NCBI GenBank assembly: GCA_028456385.1
Contig: JALNQF010000048.1
Span: forward strand, 1-64,000
Length of the DNA: 64,000 bases
Direction: 5' to 3'
Source: Ophiosphaerella korrae
Lineage: Eukaryota; Ascomycota; Dothideomycetes; Pleosporales; Phaeosphaeriaceae
The notes under the pieces are model-generated. The model was not told the origin of the DNA. It did not search any database and was given only the letters and a program-made list of their open reading frames with translations. This document shows, one piece after another, positions 56,952-64,000 of this stretch. The translations under genes were made by a program, and so were the position numbers. Within the stretch, counting starts at the first letter, position 1; each line of letters starts with the position of its first letter.

Positions 56952-58706
56952 ATGTCAGCTTTTATTGTCTTCACAGTCTTTTGCTACTTCTCTCTGTCGG
57001 TGTTCAGCATTGCAACCGACCAAGATTGGAAATCGCTGAACAAAACTTTAAATGGGCGGTTGAGCACTGCCATCCCGCTAGCATCCCCGTGTTTCTCTCA
57101 GGTCAATGGAAAGGCCGTAGACAGCCAAGCTGAAGCTTGCTCGAAAATTCAAGCACAATATACGAGCCCGCAATTCCGAGTCGATCAATTTGCAGCCTAC
57201 CAAGAAACACAATCAGAGGACTGCGCTACAGCCGTGAAGCAGCAATGCCTCCTCGATCCTTCTAATCCTACCAACACTCAGGCGTACAGCAATGTATCAT
57301 GCAACCAGGGCTCTGTACCAGCGTACTACATTCAAGTCGAATCGGCTGATGATGTCAAATCAGCTTTTGCATTTGCCTCGCGAACCAAGACGGTTATTTC
57401 AATCAAGAATTCAGGCCATGATTATAACGGGCGAAGTAGCGGAGCCGGCTCGCTTGCCATTTGGACACGCAAACTGCAGAAACTCGAGTACGACTCTTCG
57501 TTCGTCCCGTACAAGTGCAATCGACAGAAAGGTGTTCCAGCTATCACAACTAGCGCGGGTGTCAATTTCGACCAAGTTTACAAGTTTGCCCACGAGAAAG
57601 GTGTTACATATCTTGGTGGATCCGGCCCTACTGTTGGTGCGTCGGGAGGCTGGGTCATGGCAGGTGGGCACGGCATTCTTTCGCGAGTGTATGGTTTGGG
57701 AGTGGATCGCGTGCTTGAATATGAAGTTGTCACAACGGACGGTATTACGCGCATCGCAAATGAGTGTCAGAATCAAGACCTTTTCTGGGCTTTGAGAGGT
57801 GGAGGCGGAGGGACGTTTGGCGTTGTGTTGTCTACAACATCACGTGTAGAGCCAAAGCTGGGCGTCTCAGTCGCATTCATTACTCTTCCACCTACTGCTT
57901 CTTTGGAAACTCAAGCTGAGTGGTCAAAACTTGTTGTTAACTCCACGATCAGATGGGCTGAAGATGGTTGGGGCGGATATCAGGGTGGCGGCATCACCCT
58001 CCTGGGAACGCCCCTTCTCTCGCTTTCCCAGGCCGAAGCTTCAGTGGCCGATCTCGCCAAGTTTGCCAGCGCGAATGGTGGATCGGCTATTATTGAGACA
58101 CTTCCGGAGTTCTACGACATGTACACAAAATACTTTATTCCAACGGCACAGCCTGGAGGCAGTGCTTTGTTCAGCCATAACTGGATGATCCCCTCGCGGG
58201 TATATCTCAATGCCCAAGGCCGAAAGGAGCTAAATGATCACATGGAATGGATGAATAGTGTGGGCCTTAGGCCTGGCTTTCTCGCTACAACACCATACGT
58301 ATATAGTGGTAAGGGTAGCCCAAAAGTAAAAGCCTACGAATATGGCTCTCATGATTCGACCTCCACGACGCACGCATGGCGAAGCAGTGCAGTACTCTTA
58401 ACATCTTCCGCTGGATGGCCATACACTGCTTCAATAGAGGAGAAGAAGAAAGTTGCTAGATTGCTGACCGAGGCAAGTGACCGTGCTAAAAAGCTGTGGC
58501 CGGACGGAGGTGCTTACTCGAATGAAGCACACCCATGGGTCAGAGACTGGAAATCAGCTTTCTGGGGCGGTAACTATCGTAAATTGGATCAGCTGAAGGA
58601 AAAGTACGACTCGAAAGATTTGTTGGGATGTTGGCACTGTGTTGGAAGTGAGAAGGGAGGGAATGCTGATGTGGTTGGAGGAAGATGCTTAGGGAGGCTA
58701 ATTTGA
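56952..58706 (+). CDS. Secreted FAD-linked oxidoreductase (BBE-like), cluster member
   Basis: 584-residue flavin oxidase, single exon. The hydrophobic start MSAFIVFTVFCYFSLSVFS is a signal peptide. The FAD-binding PCMH domain includes IKNSGHDYNGRSSG (His156 in the covalent-flavin GGHS position), TYLGGSGPTVGASGGWVMAG, GGHGILSRVYGLGVDRVLEY and DLFWALRGGGGGTFGVV. The C-terminal BBE segment is WGGNYRKLDQLKEKYDSKDL followed by a Cys pair (GCWHCVG). BBE-type oxidases of this kind occur in cytochalasan/chaetoglobosin clusters, where they oxidise an alcohol to a ketone; a similar late oxidation is a reasonable guess. It is transcribed in the same direction as the PKS-NRPS and convergent with the Diels-Alderase-family gene 167 bp away. 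Confidence 0.93.
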   Translation: MSAFIVFTVFCYFSLSVFSIATDQDWKSLNKTLNGRLSTAIPLASPCFSQVNGKAVDSQAEACSKIQAQYTSPQFRVDQFAAYQETQSEDCATAVKQQCLLDPSNPTNTQAYSNVSCNQGSVPAYYIQVESADDVKSAFAFASRTKTVISIKNSGHDYNGRSSGAGSLAIWTRKLQKLEYDSSFVPYKCNRQKGVPAITTSAGVNFDQVYKFAHEKGVTYLGGSGPTVGASGGWVMAGGHGILSRVYGLGVDRVLEYEVVTTDGITRIANECQNQDLFWALRGGGGGTFGVVLSTTSRVEPKLGVSVAFITLPPTASLETQAEWSKLVVNSTIRWAEDGWGGYQGGGITLLGTPLLSLSQAEASVADLAKFASANGGSAIIETLPEFYDMYTKYFIPTAQPGGSALFSHNWMIPSRVYLNAQGRKELNDHMEWMNSVGLRPGFLATTPYVYSGKGSPKVKAYEYGSHDSTSTTHAWRSSAVLLTSSAGWPYTASIEEKKKVARLLTEASDRAKKLWPDGGAYSNEAHPWVRDWKSAFWGGNYRKLDQLKEKYDSKDLLGCWHCVGSEKGGNADVVGGRCLGRLI

Positions 58707-58873
58707 TTCGCTGAGATTCCTTTTTTGATTCTGTACACACTTTTATATCGTCTTCCCAGACACTAGATTTCCCTCTCATAGGATTCATAAGTGAATGCGC
58801 TCAGCTTTTTCTTTCTTCGAAGTTGATTATTTCCTAGCCCCATCTTTTGAGCTATGGGTGACTTCAGTATCAT

Positions 58874-60106
58874 CTAGTCTTCAGAATACTGAGGACGAAA
58901 GATCGGTGACTTCTTCGGAAAAGTCAGTGCTTCTGTGAGAGCAACACCTTTGAATTGCTCCCGGCCAACACGACCACCATTTACAAAAGCCGAGAAACCG
59001 CTACCGCCCGTCCCACCCCCAAGTATGTACTCAAATGCCAAATTTTCATGCTCAATCAGGAACGTCCAGTGCAGCTGTCTGCTGGGCGACACTAGTTCTA
59101 ACTCATACCCCGTTACCTTGTCGCGCAATGTCCCTGTGACTTTCCCACCATATGTTTTAGTAAATGAGAAATAGTCGTCCGCTTCCGACTCCTCAGTGCG
59201 CTGACTCGAAAATACAGGAAGGCTGTTGTCAAAGAGCGCGACGGACGGATACTCCCGTCCCTTCTTAATGTTCGAAGTGAAGGAAAGCAATGACAAGGAA
59301 TATGGCCCGGCCAGTATACGCACGACATTCATGCCTTGTAAACACGTGAACCAGCTGAACGCACCCCACAACCTCTCCATACCGCCGATTCCGTTCCATG
59401 TAAATTTCTCACCCAGTATAGTAAGGTCAATGTGTGCCTTGGCGATAGGAATAGGTTCAACAAAATGAAAGTACGGTAGTGCTTCCGAAGTCGAGTTTTC
59501 GCTGGGGTAAGTTTTCCCGTCTGGGTAGCGAGGTCGAGATGTAGAAGTCATAACCACAATGCCCGAGACTTGTGGAGTCTGCATACCCACACGAGCGCGT
59601 TGCATGTCCGCTGTAATCTCGAAGCTATAGCTATAATCTTCTGAGCGCCAGATCCCGCGTGTACCCCATTCGCACTCTTCAATGATATTGTCGGTAGGAT
59701 AGTCAACCTGTGCAAAGCGGGTTCCATTTGGCCACACCATCTCCACACTGACGCGAAGGTTTCCAGATCCCAGAATAGCATAATTTGGATCACGGTAGAA
59801 TCCAAACACAAAGGCAAGCTTCGCGTCCTCAGATACACCATCAAACTCCCACTGCTCGCCCGCTGTGCTGTTGAGAGGCAGCATCTTGGGTGAAACGAAA
59901 TGGTCCAGTCCTCCAGTGCTGAAAAAGATCGGTTCTTTGGTTTTGGACATTTCAAAGGCCGTTAGATGCGACGTTTTGCAGCTCGTATCGCTGCCGAGTA
60001 CTGTTTGGGAGCCAGCAGGCAGCCATTTGGAATCCCATTCTTCGGGCCAGCCGTAGGACCAGGCATTTGCCGATGCGACGAGGAGAAAGATTGCAGTGAT
60101 GCGCAT
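58874..60106 (-). CDS. Diels-Alderase-family protein (lipocalin-like), cluster member
   Basis: 410 residues, single exon. The start at 60,106 gives the signal peptide MRITAIFLLVASANAWSYG; an ATG eight codons upstream is the alternative. The middle segment WNGIGGMERLWGAFSWF and the beta-rich, cofactor-free sequence match the fungal pericyclase family found beside PKS-NRPS genes (CcsF, CghA, MycB, Fsa2 types), which closes a decalin or isoindolone ring by intramolecular [4+2] cycloaddition. Two-domain layout: DHFVSP... N-terminal half, and FEYILGGGTGGSGFSAF at the C-terminus. The family assignment is by recognised motifs, not a search. The gene lies between the FAD oxidase and the trans-enoyl reductase. 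An N-terminal secretion signal suggests action in the secretory pathway or vesicles. Confidence 0.85.
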   Translation of the reverse strand: MRITAIFLLVASANAWSYGWPEEWDSKWLPAGSQTVLGSDTSCKTSHLTAFEMSKTKEPIFFSTGGLDHFVSPKMLPLNSTAGEQWEFDGVSEDAKLAFVFGFYRDPNYAILGSGNLRVSVEMVWPNGTRFAQVDYPTDNIIEECEWGTRGIWRSEDYSYSFEITADMQRARVGMQTPQVSGIVVMTSTSRPRYPDGKTYPSENSTSEALPYFHFVEPIPIAKAHIDLTILGEKFTWNGIGGMERLWGAFSWFTCLQGMNVVRILAGPYSLSLLSFTSNIKKGREYPSVALFDNSLPVFSSQRTEESEADDYFSFTKTYGGKVTGTLRDKVTGYELELVSPSRQLHWTFLIEHENLAFEYILGGGTGGSGFSAFVNGGRVGREQFKGVALTEALTFPKKSPIFRPQYSED

Positions 60107-60774
60107 AATGAAGCTGAGGTTTGGGCACAAGGTGATGAGGATGATTTGCCGAGGCTTTTAGAACTTTTGATGGGGATGGGCTGGCCATATTCACCAATAT
60201 TCTAGAGAGTACCAAAATGGCTTCAATGCCTGGTTCGGATTGTGTGCTGCATGATTTCGCGGTGACGAAACACGACTGCTTGCCGATAACACGACAGTCG
60301 GTACAACGCGAAGATTCGCGATTCGGGTGACGCGATTTTGTGGGGCTGAGTGAGACTTGTTCGCGTCTGCAAGGGGTCGGAGTCGGATGTCAGCATTCGG
60401 AGAGGGTCTGGGTGCAGGCGAAGAGGCGTCTGCGGGCTGACATGATCGGCCCTGCCACGTGCCTGAATCATGCATTGGCAGGCTGGGTATCTACTTCCGG
60501 CTTTAAACCAATCAAACGTCAAGAGAGCAGGTCACCGGGCAAGCTGAACTAGGCACTGGTTCTGAAATCTAATTCGCGAATGGCCTACCAAACAACTCGT
60601 TATCAACCTCCTTGACAACTTACATGCTTGACATTTTTATATTCGATTAGCTAGAGGTAGCTCTAATCTGGAACAAAAACGGATCGCCGTGAACTATCTT
60701 TGCCTCGTTACTGTACTTCTGAGATCTTATAAGCAGTTTCAGCTAGTCCATGGTAGAATAATGAAGACAATAAT
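60107..60774. other. Intergenic region
   Basis: Promoter of the Diels-Alderase-family gene and 3' flank of the enoyl reductase gene. No gene supported. Confidence 0.55.
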
Positions 60775-61931
60775 CTAGCCTAATTGCACAATGAGTTTCT
60801 CACCGGAGACTTGCTTTCCCTTCAACATCTGTAAACCTTTCATGATGCCCTCAAATCGCCCCTCCACAACCCTCACGGGATGCGTCTTCAACTTCCCCGC
60901 ATCCAACAAATCTTGAATCTCACGATACCACTCAATGCCAAATGCGCGCTTTTCAGCATCTGCCTCGCTGCCATATCCATGATCTAGAGCAACCTTCTTA
61001 CCCAAGATTGCCATCCCCATAATCAATTCTGGTTTAACCACTTTGCGTGTGCAAAGCTCGTCGGCATATGCTTCTAGAGCGCAGTATTTGCCACCAGCCC
61101 TACCCATAGCCGCGTAGCAGAGCTGCGTAGTCTTAGCCTCAACAATAGGGTCGATGATATGTGCCAGGCGATTTTTAGTGTATGTGCGAATGTCCTGTGC
61201 GCATGTGGGAGAGTGGTAGTCGAAGACCTTGACGGCGCCATATGACTTTACTAGATCGTAGTTCTTGGGCGAACAGACAGCGATGGGCTTGTGTCCAGAC
61301 CTAAATTTATAATGTTAGTAGTCATATAGTTAAAAATGATATAATGGACTCACAGTCGAAGCAACTGCGTTGCCAATGTTCCCACAGATGTGCTGGCCGC
61401 ATATACCAATACTTGTTTTGACTCATTTTCCCCGACAGGTTGGGTCGGTCTTCCAGGCAGTGCCAAACTCTTTATTAAGGCCAAACCCATAGTTCCAATC
61501 CCCGTTCCTCCCACGGCGGCTGCCTCTTTGAGGCCCATGTATCCTGGCACTTTGAATGTGAACTCTGCATCGGCCGACAAATAATCTGCAAATGAACCCG
61601 TAGTTGGGTCGATAGGATTGGAGCCATGGACTCCTCCACACACCTTGTCCCCGACCTGGAAACGTCCAGTCCTTGACACGTCGCTTCCTAGAGCAACCAC
61701 GGTGCCAGCAAAGTCGCACCCATCGACTGCACCTGGTGCTGGAAAGCGTTCTGACATTTTCCAGTCGCAAGGGTTGATGGCGACATAATTTACTTTGACA
61801 AGAATGCGATCTGAGTGGAGTTCAGGGATGGGTGCATCCTTCTGAATGGTAAGGACGCCGCCGGAATCTTGTTTGATCACAGTTTGTGTCGAGGGGATTG
61901 GGGCAGAATTGTTGTATCGGGCTCGAGACAT
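60775..61931 (-). CDS. Trans-acting enoyl reductase (MDR superfamily) for the PKS-NRPS
   Basis: 367-residue medium-chain reductase/quinone-oxidoreductase type, the size of LovC/TenC/CcsC-type trans-ERs. Exons 61354-61931 and 60775-61300; the intron 61301-61353 restores LLRL/SGHKPIAV. The start at 61,931 (MSRARYNN) is preferred over an ATG 19 codons upstream. Motifs: NYVAINPCDWKMSERFP, GAVDGCDFAGTVVALG, GDKVCGGVHGSNP, the nucleotide-binding segment VLVYAASTSVGTLATQLL and the C-terminal HPVRVVEGRFEGIMKGLQML. There are no zinc-ligand residues, as in the family. It reduces enoyl-thioesters on the PKS ACP, replacing the missing ER activity of the megasynthase. Its presence here strongly supports the cluster boundary extending at least to 62 kb. 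Confidence 0.93.
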
Positions 61932-62519
61932 AATTGCGTGTCGATATAATGATTCCTTGGACAGACTGGGATTGGTTACTGTCAGCAAAATGGATTCAAT
62001 TTATACAACAAGTGCACAAGGATATATGATCCTGGGAATTGGAGTAGGCGAATTAGGCCCTAACCCATAATGCTTGAAGCCATGGAGCTCCTGTGCAACT
62101 CCCATTAGTTAGGCACTAGACCTTCCAGATAGTGGGCGGAGGCTGACCTTCGGTGCATTCGGCGCTCTCGTCCTACACTCCGACCGAACTCGGCAAGGCC
62201 GACATGGGTACTCAGAGAAGCTAGGATTGCAGCCTTTAGGTCTTCGACTGTGCATCGATTCCGCCTATTGGCAATGGCAGCTGAGTACTTGTCCCTGTAA
62301 TCAGTCGAGGAGTTTTTTTTTTTTTTTTTTTTTTTTTCACGGATGAGCGCAGCAAAGACTGCCAATTGAATGATACATTTGAAAATTACGACTCGTTATC
62401 TTAGCCTAGTCGACGAAAAACCTATAATAGAAAGAAAACCCTTTCGAAAGCGATCCTGCAATACATTACTGGTATAATAGCCCATCTACCGCTGCCGCCA
62501 TCTTCCGCAGTCCAACCGC
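61932..62519. other. Intergenic region with a poly-T tract
   Basis: Promoter of the enoyl reductase gene and 3' flank of the SDR gene. Contains 25 consecutive T at 62,313-62,337. No gene. Confidence 0.6.
62313..62337. repeat. Poly-T homopolymer
   Basis: 25 uninterrupted T residues; simple repeat. Confidence 0.95.
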
Positions 62520-63593
62520 CTATCCATTGAGAATAGCCTCGACATTCGGGTTTTGCTTTTTCAAGACATCCAATACCTCGCCCCAAAATTGTTTGCTCAG
62601 AGCCTGTCCTTCATCGGTAGTGACAAGTGGGCCCATTCTAGAGTCAAGTTAGAATATATGGAATGTTGGAATTTGGAAGTTGGTTTGTGCTTACACAGCG
62701 ACCGTGTCAAAAGCCCAAAATCCGCCATGCGACTCGGGACCGGTAGTGACAGCGCTAACCAAGATACGACTTCCAGCTTCTGCAGTCTGCGCAAATATGC
62801 CTTTGAAGACGGCATCGAGGCCCCGGAGCACGATGTTGAAGTCTCGACCAATGCTGCTCTTGCAAAGTCCAGGGCATGACGAGTTGACGATGACCTCTTT
62901 TGGCGATACTTTGTCCGCGATGTGTTTCATGGCCCAGATCTCAAGCAGCTTCGTAATCTGGTATTGCGCCGTGAAGGTGAAATTTGCTGGGTTGTTTACC
63001 TTTTTGAGGATGCTTTTGCTGTCAGTCACGCTCGAGGGGGTGACGTCTCCATGGCCGGAGCTGGACACGAACTCGAGGTGGGTTGGCTCTCCCATCGCTC
63101 GTCCGGACTCACGTAGTTTGGGCAGAAGCAGAATAGCCAGATAGGCGGTCGAGATGACATTGACTTGCAACGACATTTCCCAGCCTTCCTTGCTCAGCTT
63201 GTACGATGGCGGCGCAACACCCGCGTTCAGCACGGCGGCGTGGATGACGGAGAACCGATCATTGACATCCCTGGCAAACTTTTCTATTGACGCATAACTC
63301 CCCATATCAAGCTGCACCAGCTCAATGACGTCGGGCTTGCATTTTGTCAGCTGCTCAATTTTGGTTTTCGCTTCTTTTCCTCGGTCTAGCGAGCGCACGC
63401 CAAAGACCAGTTTGCTTGCGCCCAGCCTGGCAAACTTTGTGGCCGCCTCAAAACCCAACCCCGCATTGGGGCCTGTGATGAGGATGGTCTTGCTCGCAAA
63501 AGACGTGGTTGGGTCGGTTGCTGGGTTGGCTTTTGCGTATCTGAACCTCGCGGGGCTCGATTTCGCAGGAATAGAAGTGTAGGCCTGGGCCAT
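62520..63593 (-). CDS. Short-chain dehydrogenase/reductase at the cluster edge
   Basis: 338-residue classical SDR in two exons, 62695-63593 and 62520-62637. The 57-bp intron at 62638-62694 restores DTVAV/MGPLVTTDEG. Motifs: ITGPNAGLG (TGxxxGxG intact), VLNAGV, FVSSSGH (catalytic Ser) and YQITK (YxxxK). The fold matches retinol dehydrogenase/protochlorophyllide reductase-like fungal SDRs often present in metabolite clusters. It is on the same strand and just upstream of the enoyl reductase gene, so it may adjust a carbonyl or alcohol of the product; a non-cluster role remains possible. Unlike the SDR at 3.9 kb, its cofactor loop is complete. Confidence 0.92.
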
Positions 63594-64000
63594 GGTGAAT
63601 TAGAAGATCTGTAGCTAGGGAATAAGGTGCATTCAATGATGTTGCTAAGGTTTTCCTAGGAGTGAGTCGTCTAGGGCTGGAGGTGGAAGGAAATCAAAAG
63701 CTCGGCTGAGTAAACATTGGAGAAATTATTGAAGCATATGGTCGCGCCATCGGACAACGAGCGGCGGAAAGACAAGGCACCTTTTTCCTTCCCCGAACAT
63801 CTTCGTGCGTCGTTCAATAACTGTGGACAAAGAGAGCTACTCAAAAGATCGCACGCGCCATCTCCGAATCTGCGGGGGCAGCCCCACAATTGTTCGGAGT
63901 TGGTGGCTGGTGACCCGTCAGCCACAAATGCGGCGCGTGCACACATATGACCTAACATGAGTTGGGTACACGTGACCTAACCATTCACTGCCATCAGCTC
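63594..64000. other. Promoter side of the SDR gene; window end
   Basis: No gene supported; two overlapping short frames at 63,671-63,958 have no motif. Confidence 0.5.

Noticed and set aside
62105..62365. Small minus-strand gene with poly-Lys
   Set aside because: The Lys run is the 25-T homopolymer read in antisense; nothing else supports a gene.

Overview
The window comes from a filamentous ascomycete (Pezizomycotina). Genes carry short GT-AG introns of about 46-76 bp. HET-domain and NACHT/NB-ARC STAND genes are present. Retrotransposons carry C-to-T damage of the kind left by repeat-induced point mutation (RIP). A fungal-type PKS-NRPS megasynthase gene is also present. I cannot name the species or class from the sequence alone.

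Layout. 1-2.44 kb is the heavily AT-mutated interior of a Ty1/copia element, followed by a probable LTR start and non-coding sequence. 3.86-6.4 kb holds two convergent genes: a short-chain dehydrogenase and a C-4 methylsterol oxidase (ERG25-like, housekeeping). 8.26-12.04 kb is the 5' part of a Ty3/gypsy element whose premature stops are all at former glutamine codons. 12.3-31.3 kb is rich in fungal NLR/heterokaryon-incompatibility genes, mostly broken: a frameshifted HET-NACHT-ankyrin gene, a NACHT fragment, a patatin fragment, a STAND N-terminal/ubiquitin-like pseudogene, a HET-NB-ARC-TPR gene truncated by a deletion in its repeats, and a HET pseudogene. One intact secreted tannase/feruloyl-esterase gene lies among them (20.9-22.6 kb). 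31.6-36.4 kb has a foldback MITE, a secreted FAD-linked (BBE-type) oxidase and a broken protein kinase.

37.3-63.6 kb is a secondary-metabolite gene cluster. It contains a cytochrome P450, an AflR-type Zn2Cys6 regulator, a 4,064-residue PKS-NRPS (KS-AT-DH-cMT-ER0-KR-ACP-C-A-T-R), a BBE-type FAD oxidase, a Diels-Alderase-family protein, a trans-acting enoyl reductase and a short-chain dehydrogenase. The expected logic, from known clusters of this class, is as follows. The PKS makes a C-methylated polyene chain with the trans-ER supplying the missing enoyl reduction. The NRPS half attaches one amino acid. The R domain releases the product, as an aldehyde if its intact S/Y/K residues are active. 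The Diels-Alderase-type protein then closes a carbocycle, and the P450, flavin oxidase and SDR adjust oxidation state. This gene set resembles those for cytochalasans and decalin-pyrrolinone/tetramic acid compounds; the product itself cannot be read from sequence. A palindromic CGG-N4-CCG element of form CGG(A/C)AATCCG occurs upstream of both the P450 and the PKS-NRPS and is a candidate site for the cluster regulator.

Exon boundaries were assigned by eye from splice signals and reading-frame continuity. The coding sums of all multi-exon genes called intact are divisible by three.
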